The notes under the pieces are model-generated. The model made no database searches and was not told the origin of the DNA. It saw only the letters and a list, made by a program, of their open reading frames with translations. This document shows positions 34,017 through 43,445 of a stretch of DNA of 64,000 nt, piece by piece. The DNA comes from Flagellimonas_B algarum (GTDB lineage: Bacteria > Bacteroidota > Bacteroidia > Flavobacteriales > Flavobacteriaceae), in assembly GCF_040513375.1 (NCBI RefSeq), contig NZ_JBEVTG010000002.1:1-64000 (forward strand). Direction: 5' to 3'. Numbering within the stretch: position 1 is the stretch's first letter; every line of letters begins with the position of its first letter. The translations under genes and the position numbers were made by a program.

Positions 34017-35174
34017 TTGCGTTCAAACCGATCATTCTTGAGAACCGTCCTTTTTGTTTTTTGTGCACTCTTCGGGGCTTGGTCCTTTTCCCAAAGCGAT
34101 ATCCGTGTATTGGGTGAGTTGCCTGAATCCTTGGTCGAAAGTTCCGGATTGCTATTCTACAACGGTAACCTCATAACGCACAATGATTCGGGAGGGGAGG
34201 CCCGATTGTACGAATTGGACACCACTTCCTTAGCGGTCGTTCGCACCGTATCCCTCTCAAATCAAGGCAATATCGATTGGGAGGATCTTGCTCAAGATGA
34301 CGACTATATCTATATCGGTGATTTCGGAAACAATAATGGATCCCGCAGGGATTTGGCCATTCTCCGAATCGCAAAAACCGATTATAATGCCTCCGATACC
34401 GTTGCTGCCGAACGTATCGAATTCGCTTATGGTGACCAGCTGGATTTTTCAGGTTCCGAGAACAGTGATTTCGATGCCGAGGCCCTGATCGTGTTAGGGG
34501 ATGATTTGATTGTATTGACGAAACAATGGCAGCAATTGGGTACCGTGGCCTACCGGATTCCCAAGACACCCGGGACGTTCGTAGCTGAACGAATAGGGGC
34601 GTTCCCTATCAATGGTTTGGTGACGGCAGCGACATTTGATGCCGCTTCCAATACCTTATATCTATTGGGTTATTCCCAATTATTGGTTCCTTTTTTCGCG
34701 ACTTTCACCGATGTAACATCCAACGCTTTGTTCGATGGACAATTCACCAAAACCGATCTCAACATCGTACCGGCTCAGATGGAAGCCTTAGCCTTGATAG
34801 GCCCTCGTTTTTATGCTACTAGCGAAGCCTTTGTCAACGCCCCGATCATCGATACGGCCGCGCGTTTGTTTTCTTTTGGATTGGATGGGATGGATGGGGA
34901 AGGACCCCAACCAGGGCCGGAACCTGAAGTACCCCAAGAAAGTTTGGTGGTCTTCAAGACTTTCGGGGCGACCCAATTGGGTTATGTATTGAATACCGAT
35001 AAGGCGATCATCGCCATGGGGATTTATGATGCAAGTGGCCGGTTGGTACGTTATGTGCCCTTGGAAGCGATAACGGATAATGATATCGATATTTCCGATT
35101 TACAGCAATCGTTATATTACCTCGCCTTTTTGCTTCCGGATGGGATCCTATCAGCCCCGTTCTTTAGGGATTGA
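34017..35174 (+). CDS. Secreted propeller-like protein with T9SS-like end
   Basis: A protein of 385 residues starting at TTG (MRSNRSFLRTVLFVFCALFGAWSFSQ, signal peptide); a second TTG lies seven codons on. The middle part has repeated strands such as SSGLLFYNGNLITHNDSGG, WEDLAQDDDYIYIGDFGNN and ALIVLGDDLIVLTKQW, like a beta-propeller of the esterase-like/phytase-type fold. A Pro/Glu-rich linker near 295-310 leads to a C-terminal domain with GIYDASGRLVRYV that resembles a T9SS sorting domain, though the usual final charged strand is shortened. Probably exported. Substrate unknown. Confidence 0.75.
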   Translation: MRSNRSFLRTVLFVFCALFGAWSFSQSDIRVLGELPESLVESSGLLFYNGNLITHNDSGGEARLYELDTTSLAVVRTVSLSNQGNIDWEDLAQDDDYIYIGDFGNNNGSRRDLAILRIAKTDYNASDTVAAERIEFAYGDQLDFSGSENSDFDAEALIVLGDDLIVLTKQWQQLGTVAYRIPKTPGTFVAERIGAFPINGLVTAATFDAASNTLYLLGYSQLLVPFFATFTDVTSNALFDGQFTKTDLNIVPAQMEALALIGPRFYATSEAFVNAPIIDTAARLFSFGLDGMDGEGPQPGPEPEVPQESLVVFKTFGATQLGYVLNTDKAIIAMGIYDASGRLVRYVPLEAITDNDIDISDLQQSLYYLAFLLPDGILSAPFFRD

Positions 35175-35223
35175 CCTTCTTATATTTAAGTATTCGTTAA
35201 CAAATCAGGCTACCCATAATAAG

Positions 35224-35231
35224 TAGTTTTG
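35224..35231 (+). promoter_or_regulatory. -7 element for the DUF2911 gene
   Basis: TAGTTTTG matches TAnnTTTG and would give a leader of about 26 bases. No TTG at the usual distance was found. Confidence 0.4.
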
Positions 35232-35263
35232 TGGGTCTAACACACCTATTTAAATCCGTTACA

Positions 35264-36112
35264 ATGAAAAAATTACTTGTAGGTTGCTTCGTCGGCCTTT
35301 TAAGTGCAGGCCTTTGGGCGCAAATGCAAACCCCGCAACCGAGCCCCTTCTCTAGGATGGAGCAGCAGGTCGGTTTGACCGAAGTTACCGTAGAATACTC
35401 CAGACCTTCTATGCGGGGTCGTGCCGTTTTCGGTAATTTGGTTCCTTACGATGCGCTTTGGCGAACCGGTGCGAACAAAAACACCGTTGTCAGCTTTAGC
35501 GACGACGTGACCGTTCAAGGAAAGGAACTCAAAGCCGGTAGTTATGCGATCTTTACCAAACCGGGAGAGGCCGTTTGGGAAGTGATCTTCTACAGTGACA
35601 CAGAAAATTGGGGTACCCCAAGGGAATGGGACGATTCAAAAGTCGCTGCCATAGTCAAGACCGAGGTTTTGAAAATGGAAATGCCGGTCGAGACCTTCAC
35701 AATGACCATCGATGACCTCCATAACAATGGGGCCGCTTTGGGAATGCTGTGGGAAAATGTGTACGTCGGGGTAAAATTCGAAGTGCCTACCGTTGATAAG
35801 GCGGTCAAGAGTATCGAGGCCGTAATGGCGGGTCCGAGTGCCGGAGATTATTATTCGGCCGCTTCGTACTACTTTGCTGAAGGCAAGGATTTGGCAAAAG
35901 CCAAAGAGTGGATCGACCAAGCGGTTGCCAAAGACACCGAAGGCCGCATGTACTGGGTGATGCGTCGCCAATCACTGATCTATGCCAAAATGGGTGATAA
36001 GTCGGGTGCTGTCAGTGCCGCCAAAAAATCCTTGGCCGCTGCTGAAAAGGCAGGTAATATGGACTATGTTAAAATGAACAAGGACTCCTTAAAAGAGTGG
36101 GGCGCTTTGTAA
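35264..36112 (+). CDS. DUF2911 protein, exported
   Basis: A protein of 282 residues from MKKLLVGCFVGLLSAGLWAQ, a signal peptide (an earlier in-frame start at 35231 is discarded because it precedes the signal). The DUF2911 domain occupies about 30-180: VTVEYSRPSMRGRAVFGNLVPYDALWRTGANKNTVVSFSDDV and GSYAIFTKPG. The last 100 residues form helical hairpins (AASYYFAEGKDLAKAKEWIDQAV, LAAAEKAG), TPR-like. Function is unknown; a periplasmic protein is likely. Followed by a terminator. Confidence 0.9.
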   Translation: MKKLLVGCFVGLLSAGLWAQMQTPQPSPFSRMEQQVGLTEVTVEYSRPSMRGRAVFGNLVPYDALWRTGANKNTVVSFSDDVTVQGKELKAGSYAIFTKPGEAVWEVIFYSDTENWGTPREWDDSKVAAIVKTEVLKMEMPVETFTMTIDDLHNNGAALGMLWENVYVGVKFEVPTVDKAVKSIEAVMAGPSAGDYYSAASYYFAEGKDLAKAKEWIDQAVAKDTEGRMYWVMRRQSLIYAKMGDKSGAVSAAKKSLAAAEKAGNMDYVKMNKDSLKEWGAL

Positions 36113-36136
36113 AAGATGTAGCACAAGCACAATTTC

Positions 36137-36162
36137 AAACCCCGAGCAATCGGGGTTTTTTT
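36137..36162 (+). terminator. Terminator after DUF2911 gene
   Basis: AAACCCCGA / TCGGGGTTT stem of 9 base pairs, loop GCAA, then seven T's. It touches the 3' end of the convergent SSS transporter gene. Confidence 0.88.
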
Positions 36163-37867
36163 ATGTCTTTATAGGGGGCTTGCCCAACAAACGGTCGAAC
36201 CCTTCAAGTAAGAGCGCGAAAAAGATGACCAAGGCACATCCGAAGGCGTTCAGCCATAAATACGACATCCAATCACGGCTCCATCCGATAATCACGATGA
36301 CCTGGGTCAATAAGGCCGCGATGAATACCGCATTGCCCCTGACGTGTTTGAAAAAGAAGGCCAACAGAAAGATGCCCAGTACATTGCCATAAAAGATGGA
36401 TCCAATGATATTGACCAACTGGATCAAGTTGTCGAATAAATTCGCCACACAGGCAATAATGATGGCAATGATCCCCCAAAGCAAGGTAAAGCCTTTGGTG
36501 GCCCACACATAATGTTTCTCGGTCAATGTCCGGCCCACATTGCGTTTGTATAGGTCAAGGGCGGTGGTGGTCCCTAAAGCGTTCAATTCGGAGGCCGTAG
36601 ACGACATAGCGGCCGATAAGATCACTGCCAACAACAAGCCTACGAGTCCGCGCGGTAGATTGTTCAGAATAAAATGGATGAATACATAATCCTTGTCATT
36701 GGTCTCTATGCTGTCGTCTGCTTGTTGGATCAACGTGCGGGCTGCCATTCGATTGCTTTTTTCAAGGGTATTGATTCGAAGCATTTCGCTTTCAGCCAGT
36801 TCCAAAGCATTCGATTCACCCAACTTCAAAGCTGTGGCATACTCATTTTGCGCGGCTACTTTTTCGTCTTCCAATTCAGCATGTTCCCCTTGAAGTACTG
36901 AATACGCTTCACCCTGTTCCGAATCCATCACCGCTTCCGTGGCTGCCGGATTGAAATTCAAAGGGGAACTGTTGTACTGGTAAAAAACGAAAACCATGAC
37001 CCCTACCAAGAGAATAAAGAATTGCATGGGGATCTTGAGGAGCCCATTGAATATCAACCCGAGTTGGCTTTCTTTCACCGATTTCCCTGATAAATAGCGC
37101 TGTACTTGGCTTTGATCCGTTCCGAAATAGGCAAGTGCTAAAAAGAACCCTCCGGTGATCCCACTCCAAAACGTATACCGGTTTTGGGTATCGAAATCAA
37201 AGCTCAGGATTTCAAGTTTTCCATTGGCCCCGGCAATTTGGAGCGCTTGGGAGAATGATATATCGGATGGCAGGCTACCTAGAATGAAAAAAAACGCGAA
37301 AAACATCCCTACCATGATGATGAACATCTGCTGTTTCTGGGTCACGCTGACTGCTTTGGTCCCTCCGGTTACCGTGTAGGCAATGACCAAAATACCAATG
37401 ATGATATTCAGCGTTCGCAGGTCCCAACCCAAAACGGCGGAAAGGATGATCGAAGGAGCGAATATGGTGATTCCGGCTGCCAACCCGCGCTGTATCAAGA
37501 ACAAAATGGCCGTAAGCGTTCGGGTCTTAAGGTCAAAACGGCTTTCAAGCAGTTCATAAGCCGTATATACTTTCAATTTATGGTAGATAGGGATGAAAAC
37601 CGCACAGATGACGATCATGGCCAATGGAAGGCCAAAATAGAATTGAACGAACCCCATGCCATCATGAAAGGCTTGCCCTGGCGTTGATAGAAAGGTGATC
37701 GCACTGGCTTGGGTCGCCATAACCGAAAGACCGATGGTCCACCATTTGGCATCCTTACCACCTTTGACATAGTCTTCAACGTTCTTACTGCCTTGGGTTT
37801 TCCAGACCCCATAGCCTACGATAAAGAGAAGGGTACATCCTAAAACGATCCAGTCGAGTATGGCCAT
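36161..37867 (-). CDS. Sodium:solute symporter (SSS family)
   Basis: A protein of 568 residues with about 13 helices. Landmarks: N-terminal VEDYVKGGKDAKWWTIGLSVMATQASAITFLSTPG, ITVTGGTKAVSVTQ-like helix, YFGTDQSQVQRYLSGKSVKESQLGL and GLLLAVILSAAMSSTASELNALGTT. A hydrophilic insert of about 90 residues near 310-390 (EQGEAYSVLQGEHAELEDEK) interrupts the core, coiled-coil-like. The substrate is unknown; the genes upstream encode a 32-residue membrane peptide and a PIG-L deacetylase, so a deacetylated amino sugar is conceivable (inference). Confidence 0.9.
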   Translation of the reverse strand: MAILDWIVLGCTLLFIVGYGVWKTQGSKNVEDYVKGGKDAKWWTIGLSVMATQASAITFLSTPGQAFHDGMGFVQFYFGLPLAMIVICAVFIPIYHKLKVYTAYELLESRFDLKTRTLTAILFLIQRGLAAGITIFAPSIILSAVLGWDLRTLNIIIGILVIAYTVTGGTKAVSVTQKQQMFIIMVGMFFAFFFILGSLPSDISFSQALQIAGANGKLEILSFDFDTQNRYTFWSGITGGFFLALAYFGTDQSQVQRYLSGKSVKESQLGLIFNGLLKIPMQFFILLVGVMVFVFYQYNSSPLNFNPAATEAVMDSEQGEAYSVLQGEHAELEDEKVAAQNEYATALKLGESNALELAESEMLRINTLEKSNRMAARTLIQQADDSIETNDKDYVFIHFILNNLPRGLVGLLLAVILSAAMSSTASELNALGTTTALDLYKRNVGRTLTEKHYVWATKGFTLLWGIIAIIIACVANLFDNLIQLVNIIGSIFYGNVLGIFLLAFFFKHVRGNAVFIAALLTQVIVIIGWSRDWMSYLWLNAFGCALVIFFALLLEGFDRLLGKPPIKT

Positions 37868-37870
37868 GGG

Positions 37871-37969
37871 TCAGGTATTCGATTGCATGATGAAATAAAA
37901 CAGCAAAATGTACAGGGCGTTCATGAGCAACACCAAAGTGTAGGCTTTTTTCCAAACGATTTTTGACAT
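37871..37969 (-). CDS. 32-residue membrane microprotein
   Basis: MSKIVWKKAYTLVLLMNALY begins a 32-residue peptide with a short basic N-terminus and one hydrophobic helix (about 10-29, ending in ILLFYFIM), then QSNT. Its ATG directly follows the TAA of the PIG-L gene with no gap, and its TGA is 3 bases from the ATG of the SSS transporter. Such tight packing strongly suggests translation. It is too short for most gene callers. A role as a small partner of the symporter, like DUF4212 at 15122, is an inference. Confidence 0.7.
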   Translation of the reverse strand: MSKIVWKKAYTLVLLMNALYILLFYFIMQSNT

Positions 37970-40510
37970 TTATCCTTTGATTTGGTCTTCTTTGCTGATT
38001 TCCTTACCCAACGAAAGCATGTTGGCAAAAAGTTTATAGGCACCGGATACCCCCGCAGGAAGTTCCCTGAAAAAACTTAAACCCGTATAGATGTAGTTGC
38101 CCTTGCCATAAGGCGCCACAAGCAGGCTACCTTGTTTTTGTGATTCCCCTTCATCGGCCATGGTTAAAATCGGGGTAAATTCATCACCCCATTCGTTCGG
38201 AAAATACAATCCCCGTTCCTGCACCCAACCATCGAAATCGGAGCTACTGATGGCGTTCGGAAAATTCACCAAGGCATGGTCTTTAGCCAAAATGGAGACT
38301 TCGGCGTGCTCATCGGTGACCCGATCCCTTGATATGGTCAACGGGTAGGGGGCAATGTTTTCGAATTGCCCACGCCAACGGTTGGCCGTGTTGTATTGTA
38401 CGATTAAATTGCCCCCTTGTTCAACATAATCAAGCAAATGGTTTTGTTTGAATTTTAGGGCTTCGACCACATTGTAGGCCCGAATTCCGACAACGATACC
38501 ATCGTACTTGGCCAAGGACCCGGCTTCGATTTCATCGACGTTGATCAGATGGACTTGGTAACCGATCTGTGTCAAACTTTCCGGGACTTTGTCGCCGGCT
38601 CCGACGATATAACCTATATGCTCCCCGCTTTTTTGGATGTTCAATCGGACGACTTTGGCTTTGGCATCCGACAATACGGATTGTTTTGGGATGTGATCGT
38701 AATCGATTTCGATCAACTGTTTTCCATAGGTCATACCTGCTGATTCAACGACGGCCCTGACGAAGCCTTCATTTTCGGAAGGCGGAGGGGTAACCGTAAA
38801 ATAGACGTTTTGGGTTTCCCCTTTTTGGGCGATGTCGACCTCAACGCTAGCGGGATTCACTTTCCATCCAGAAGGGAGGTCCAATCGAGCGACTCCGGAA
38901 ACGTCGTTTTTGCCTGCTCGGACCTTGACGGCGACCTGTTTGGGTTGGTCATCAGCGAAAATGACCACATCGTCTTCCATCGCAGCCGTTACTTGTGGTA
39001 GCACGACAAAAGGTTCGTAAAGTTCCCCTTTGTCAGGTTTCGAATACCTATACACGACGGGTTTTTGAAAGCGAACGGTAGTGCCGTTCAAATCAAGTGT
39101 GAAAACAGCTTGGTAGGCGGCTGGGGTCTCTGGTTTCCCGATGAGATTCCGATCCCTGACATCATACATGCCCAAAGTCCCCTTTCGGTTGAGCCAATAC
39201 GGATTGGAATAGGGCTGCGTGGTCGCGACTTGCAATTCCAAATCAAGGTTTTCCTTGATGTTTTCCCCTAATTTCTTGGCTGGGGTTATTTTTGCGTCAG
39301 TCCCCGCAATGGTAATATCCTTTAATTCGAATGGACTACGACTACGGTTCAACACCTCAAAATTGATTTTTGCGGTTTCTCCTGGCACTACGGAAGCATT
39401 TTCGGCACTTGCTTCAAGATACATTCCGGCACATGCCAGGATGATTTCCTGCAATTGAGGACTTTTCAAAGCCTTCCAATGCGCATCTTCACTTTGTTGT
39501 AGTAATTCATAAGCCTTCACTAAATCCGGTACGTGGGTCGAAGGATCGGCGAAATTGAAATCGCGTTCGACCTTATCCAAAATCGCTCCTATGGCTTTTC
39601 CGCCTTCCATTCGAGACCAAGTCGTATTGATTCCATCGAACAGGTCGGACTTGTCGTTGGGTAGATCCCCTTTCAACAATTCGATGTATTCCGATTGGCT
39701 GCCTCGGGTGGTTAATCTTCCGAATCCCTGGCATAGGTGTTGGCTGCTTGCCTTAGCCGCGATTTCATTGTTTGAAAGTCCAAGACTAGGATAATAAACA
39801 CCAATATCCATTTGAAGCATTTGTGATTTATCGGCTTTCTCAAAATTTTCCCTCGAACCATAAAACCACCAGGAGGTATTGAAGAATAACCTTCTTGGCT
39901 GCCAAGGTGATGTAGCTGAGAGTTGTTCTGGATACGACTTTGGATCGTTCGCAAGATCAAAGGCCTCATGGCTCAGCATGGCCGATGCCGTGTGATGGCC
40001 ATGGGTACGGCCTGGGGTCCGATGATCAAATCGATTGATGATGATATCGGGTTTCAATTGGCGGATGCTCCAAATCACATCGCCCAGTACTTCTTTTTCA
40101 TCCCAGATTTCCAAAGTTTCTTTCGGATGTTTTGAAAAACCGAAATCATTGGCCCTGCTAAAGCGTTGTTCACCACCATCGACACCTCGTGCCGCTAACA
40201 ATTCTTGGGTGCGCAACACACCGAGGTACTCGCGAAGTTCGGCGCCGATGAGGTTTTGGCCACCATCACCCCGGGTTAGTGAGAGATACACGGTCTGGGC
40301 TTTCACCTCATTCGATAAGTACGAGATAAGGCGTGTATTCTCATCGTCTGGGTGGGCCGCCACATAGAGTGCGGTTCCTAAAAAGTTGAGCTTTTGCAGC
40401 TCATGATGGATTTCGGTAGCGTTTCGTTGTTTGGGTCTTTGGGCGATCAGGGAGCTGTAAGAACTGACAAAAAGGAGCAGCAATGCCCAGGAAATTCGCA
40501 TAGTCGGCAC
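37970..40510 (-). CDS. PIG-L family deacetylase, large exported form
   Basis: A protein of 846 residues with a signal peptide (about 1-23, ending SLIAQ). The N-terminal LmbE/PIG-L domain carries the zinc motif AAHPDDENTRL (about 52-62) and RTHGHHTASA. The C-terminal half holds beta-sandwich domains (NEW3-like around 360-580) and ends in a GATase-like fold (YLDYVEQGGNLIVQYNTAN, YIYTGLSFFRELPAGVSGAY). PIG-L enzymes remove acetyl groups from N-acetylated sugars or glycolipids. Periplasmic location implied. The downstream microprotein and SSS transporter could import the product. Confidence 0.9.
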   Translation of the reverse strand: MPTMRISWALLLLFVSSYSSLIAQRPKQRNATEIHHELQKLNFLGTALYVAAHPDDENTRLISYLSNEVKAQTVYLSLTRGDGGQNLIGAELREYLGVLRTQELLAARGVDGGEQRFSRANDFGFSKHPKETLEIWDEKEVLGDVIWSIRQLKPDIIINRFDHRTPGRTHGHHTASAMLSHEAFDLANDPKSYPEQLSATSPWQPRRLFFNTSWWFYGSRENFEKADKSQMLQMDIGVYYPSLGLSNNEIAAKASSQHLCQGFGRLTTRGSQSEYIELLKGDLPNDKSDLFDGINTTWSRMEGGKAIGAILDKVERDFNFADPSTHVPDLVKAYELLQQSEDAHWKALKSPQLQEIILACAGMYLEASAENASVVPGETAKINFEVLNRSRSPFELKDITIAGTDAKITPAKKLGENIKENLDLELQVATTQPYSNPYWLNRKGTLGMYDVRDRNLIGKPETPAAYQAVFTLDLNGTTVRFQKPVVYRYSKPDKGELYEPFVVLPQVTAAMEDDVVIFADDQPKQVAVKVRAGKNDVSGVARLDLPSGWKVNPASVEVDIAQKGETQNVYFTVTPPPSENEGFVRAVVESAGMTYGKQLIEIDYDHIPKQSVLSDAKAKVVRLNIQKSGEHIGYIVGAGDKVPESLTQIGYQVHLINVDEIEAGSLAKYDGIVVGIRAYNVVEALKFKQNHLLDYVEQGGNLIVQYNTANRWRGQFENIAPYPLTISRDRVTDEHAEVSILAKDHALVNFPNAISSSDFDGWVQERGLYFPNEWGDEFTPILTMADEGESQKQGSLLVAPYGKGNYIYTGLSFFRELPAGVSGAYKLFANMLSLGKEISKEDQIKG

Positions 40511-40585
40511 GTTTAGTTGTTCCCAAATATAGAAAGATAAGCCCCGGAACGCGGCACATTTAGAACTTCTTTAACAGCCGATCGT

Positions 40586-41545
40586 TTAAAGACCCAAGCT
40601 GTCGCGCAGCGGAAGGAATTCGTTGGAATTCTGTCGCCAATACGGACTGATCAAGCGCTTCATTTTGGTTCCGGTCGAACGTAATACTTTAGCATTGGAG
40701 CCATACCCACTCATGAATTCTTCCGTCCAACCTTCAATGGTATGCGGAAAGGCTGAAGTAAATTGGATCTCCAGTTTTCGTATCCCCCCTTCATACTCCA
40801 AGGTATAGGTCGAAATGCCTTCTTCCGTGGTCAATCGGGCCGTTGCATCGTAGGCACCGATTTCACGGTGTTTAAGGCGAAAGAACTCCAAAGCGGGAAT
40901 AATCGTTATTGCTCCTGTGGGCAATCCTTGAGGGTCGATACGGATTTTGTTCCATATCTCGTTTTCCAACAATGCCTTTGGTAAGGAACTTTGGGTATCG
41001 GCTTCCCCTTCAAAATAGGAATGCGCCGTATAATCGAATTGCTCGCGATTGTTCAGTTGGGCATAGATATGGCCACACCATTCTTGCATAGACAGACTGG
41101 TCTTAATAGCATGTTGGTGATCCCCGACTGGGTAGAAAGTACTGCTCATGATGGAGTAGGGGTAAATTCCGGTCAGGTATTTTTTGGTAGCGTTAAGTTT
41201 GAGAACCGGAACATTGTTCGCATTGTTTCCATCGGCTTTAACTTGTGCATCGGGTAAAAATGGTTCAGTCACGTATATCAACACCGAAGTGCCTTCCCGT
41301 AATTCGCCATATCGCGCCTGTTCCAATTTATACGAAGTGATTTCGGCATTGCCGGCATACCAGTATTTTTTGAATTCACGCGAAAGGGGTTTGGGCTCCG
41401 CTTTGACTTCAGCGATACCGGAATCCGCGCCATTTAGGGCAAGTTCTTTTTCACTTGCTGTGGTTTTGTTTTGGCAACTGCCCAAAATAAGGCCCAACAG
41501 TACGATAACACCAGTGGATAAACGAAAGGATTGTAGCAATTTCAT
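40586..41545 (-). CDS. Lipoprotein of unknown function (often labelled Maf inhibitor)
   Basis: A protein of 319 residues from MKLLQSFRLSTGVIVLLGLILGSC, a lipobox LGSC with the modified Cys at 24. The in-frame extension to 41686 is not a real N-terminus. The mature part has EFKKYWYAGNAEITSYKLEQARYGELREG and SLSMQEWCGHIYAQLNNREQF. Similar proteins in this lineage are, I recall, labelled septum formation inhibitor Maf, but it has no resemblance to the Maf NTPase, which is the next gene upstream; the label is probably a neighbour transfer. Function is unknown; inner or outer membrane anchored. Confidence 0.8.
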   Translation of the reverse strand: MKLLQSFRLSTGVIVLLGLILGSCQNKTTASEKELALNGADSGIAEVKAEPKPLSREFKKYWYAGNAEITSYKLEQARYGELREGTSVLIYVTEPFLPDAQVKADGNNANNVPVLKLNATKKYLTGIYPYSIMSSTFYPVGDHQHAIKTSLSMQEWCGHIYAQLNNREQFDYTAHSYFEGEADTQSSLPKALLENEIWNKIRIDPQGLPTGAITIIPALEFFRLKHREIGAYDATARLTTEEGISTYTLEYEGGIRKLEIQFTSAFPHTIEGWTEEFMSGYGSNAKVLRSTGTKMKRLISPYWRQNSNEFLPLRDSLGL

Positions 41546-41580
41546 AGCGATCGGTTTGTGGTAAAGGTAGCTATGAAATT

Positions 41581-42180
41581 TTAGGGGGCCATATCCATTA
41601 ACGTTTTGTAAACTAACTGGGTAGGTAAGCCCACAACGTTGGTATACGAACCTGAAATCGCTTCGATACCGATCAACCCCAACCATTCTTGGATGCCATA
41701 GGCCCCCGCCTTATCGAATGGGGCACATTGTTGGATGTAGTAATCGATTTCGGCTTGTGAAAGGGTAGCGAATTTGACCTTGGTGGTAGCGCTGACCGTT
41801 TTTTGCCCCTGTTGACGGCTAAAACACACAGCGGTGATGACTTCGTGCCAATCGCTCGACAGTGTTTTCAACATGGCTTCGGCCTCATGACGGTCGGCTG
41901 CTTTGGCTAGCGAGCGACCCTTATGCCAGACTACGGTATCGGAGGTAATCAATATTTCGTTCTTTGCCAAGTCGGCAAGATGGACGGATGCCTTGAGTTC
42001 GGCTAGATAGCTAGCGATAGCTTCGCCTTTTAATTGCTCAGGAAAATCTTCTACCATTGGCTTGAGGCGAATTTCAAAAGGCAGTCCCAATTCTTCGAAA
42101 AAGCGTTTGCGTCTCGGGGATCCGGATGCCAAAACGATGCGGTGCCCATGCAACCGCTTTACCAATGGATGCTCAGTCAT
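41581..42180 (-). CDS. maf: Maf family nucleotide pyrophosphatase
   Basis: A protein of 199 residues from MTEHPLVKRLHGHRIVLASGSPRRKRFFEELG, carrying the ASGSPRR Maf motif, ITSDTVVW with the catalytic Asp, and the GAYGIQE loop. Maf enzymes hydrolyse modified or non-canonical NTPs to monophosphates, or dTTP/UTP. The ATG overlaps the end of the kdsC-like gene by 8 bases. An alternate ATG three codons upstream is possible. Confidence 0.93.
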   Translation of the reverse strand: MTEHPLVKRLHGHRIVLASGSPRRKRFFEELGLPFEIRLKPMVEDFPEQLKGEAIASYLAELKASVHLADLAKNEILITSDTVVWHKGRSLAKAADRHEAEAMLKTLSSDWHEVITAVCFSRQQGQKTVSATTKVKFATLSQAEIDYYIQQCAPFDKAGAYGIQEWLGLIGIEAISGSYTNVVGLPTQLVYKTLMDMAP

Positions 42181-42700
42181 TCTTTGCACTGAAATTGGTG
42201 TTCCAATCCCCCCTGACCTTTAAGACCTGTTCGATGATATCGCGCACACAACCTTCACCACCGTTTTTATGGGAAACATAGTCGGCAATGGCCTTAACCT
42301 CTGCCACTGCGTTTTGTGGGCAGGTCGCCAAAGCCACTTTTTGCATTGGGGGAATGTCGGGGAGGTCGTCACCCATATAGACCGTTTCGGAAGGGTCGAT
42401 CCCATGCTTGGCCAAAAATTCCTGAAGGGGTTCGGTCTTGTGATGGGCCCCGAGATAAATATCGGTAACCCCTAATCCTTCTAGGCGTTTTCGGACCCCT
42501 TCATTGCTGCCGCCGGAAATAATGCAGACTTTATACCCCTTCATAAGGGCGGTTTTCAGTGCATACCCATCTTTAACGTTCATCTTGCGGAGCATTTCGC
42601 CTTCTGTGGTGATCAACAAACTACCATCGGTAAACACCCCATCGACGTCGAAGATGAAGGTTGAAATCCCATTGAGGTATTCTTTATAGTTTTTTTTCAT
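42173..42700 (-). CDS. HAD phosphatase, KdsC-like
   Basis: A protein of 175 residues. HAD motif 1 FDVDGVFTDGS (about 17-27), motif 2 ISGGSNE and motif 4 YMGDDLPDIPPM are present; no cap domain. The short form matches 3-deoxy-D-manno-octulosonate 8-phosphate phosphatase (KdsC) and its relatives, which form tetramers. No other Kdo genes are near. It overlaps both neighbours: DUF2520 end by 17 bases and maf start by 8 bases. Confidence 0.9.
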   Translation of the reverse strand: MKKNYKEYLNGISTFIFDVDGVFTDGSLLITTEGEMLRKMNVKDGYALKTALMKGYKVCIISGGSNEGVRKRLEGLGVTDIYLGAHHKTEPLQEFLAKHGIDPSETVYMGDDLPDIPPMQKVALATCPQNAVAEVKAIADYVSHKNGGEGCVRDIIEQVLKVRGDWNTNFSAKND

Positions 42701-43445
42701 ATTCCTGTTTGATCGATTCGCTCAAAATGCGATATATCTTTTGATGTTCGGGTTCTTGCAATTGGTTTAAGTGGTTCTCAATGGTCACTGAATCCGCACG
42801 ACGTGCTGGTCCGGTCTGAGCTGCTCTAGGTCCTATTTCCAAGGCCTTACGTACGGTTTCTTGTACCAAGGGCCCCAAAAGGTCAAAAGGCAGTTCGGCT
42901 TCGCGCAACACCTTTTCACCAAGGCCAAGTAAATGGTTTGTAAAGTTATTTGCAAATACAGCGGCCAGATGTAATTTTCGGCGTTGTTGCGAATCGACCT
43001 TATGCACCGAATCGGAAAGGGCATGGGCCAATTCAAGCAAAAGATCTTCGTCGCTCGGATGCAGGGCTTCGACGCATATCGGGATGTTTTGAAACACCAT
43101 CGGTTGACCCTTTGAAAAAGTCTGAAGCGGATAAAAAACCCCTTTTCTTTGCGGCAGTAGCACTTCCATTGGGGTGTTGCCCGAGGTATGTACGACCAAG
43201 CCTTTTCTTGCTTTCACATGTTCGGAAACTTCGGCAATGGCCCTGTCACTGACCGCAATACAATAGATGTCGGCCTCGATGATCGCCTTGGGATCGGAAG
43301 TAAAGCGCAGCTGGTCGAATTGAGATCGCTCCTCGCTCTTTGGGCGCCCGAACACCTGTCTAACCTCGAAGTCTTTACATGCCTCGATAGCTGTGAAAAG
43401 ATGTTGTGCCAGATTGCCCGTTCCTAAGATTACGATTGAGCGCAT
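42684..43445 (-). CDS. Rossmann-fold DUF2520 protein
   Basis: A protein of 253 residues from MRSIVILGTGNLAQHLFTAI with the NAD(P)-binding GTGNLAQ loop, followed by IEADIYCIAVSDRAIAEV and a C-terminal helical DUF2520 domain (LLGLGEKVLREAELPFDLLGPLVQETV). Looks like a dehydrogenase related to pyrroline carboxylate reductase or ketopantoate reductase, but the substrate is unknown. An upstream in-frame ATG (43469) is less likely. A TACTTTTG element at 43449-43456 ends only 3 bases before the ATG, hinting at a leaderless transcript. Confidence 0.88.
   Translation of the reverse strand: MRSIVILGTGNLAQHLFTAIEACKDFEVRQVFGRPKSEERSQFDQLRFTSDPKAIIEADIYCIAVSDRAIAEVSEHVKARKGLVVHTSGNTPMEVLLPQRKGVFYPLQTFSKGQPMVFQNIPICVEALHPSDEDLLLELAHALSDSVHKVDSQQRRKLHLAAVFANNFTNHLLGLGEKVLREAELPFDLLGPLVQETVRKALEIGPRAAQTGPARRADSVTIENHLNQLQEPEHQKIYRILSESIKQEYEKKL

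Noticed and set aside
40586..41545. Maf-type function for the lipoprotein gene
   Set aside because: It has a lipobox and none of the Maf motifs; the true maf lies next to it.
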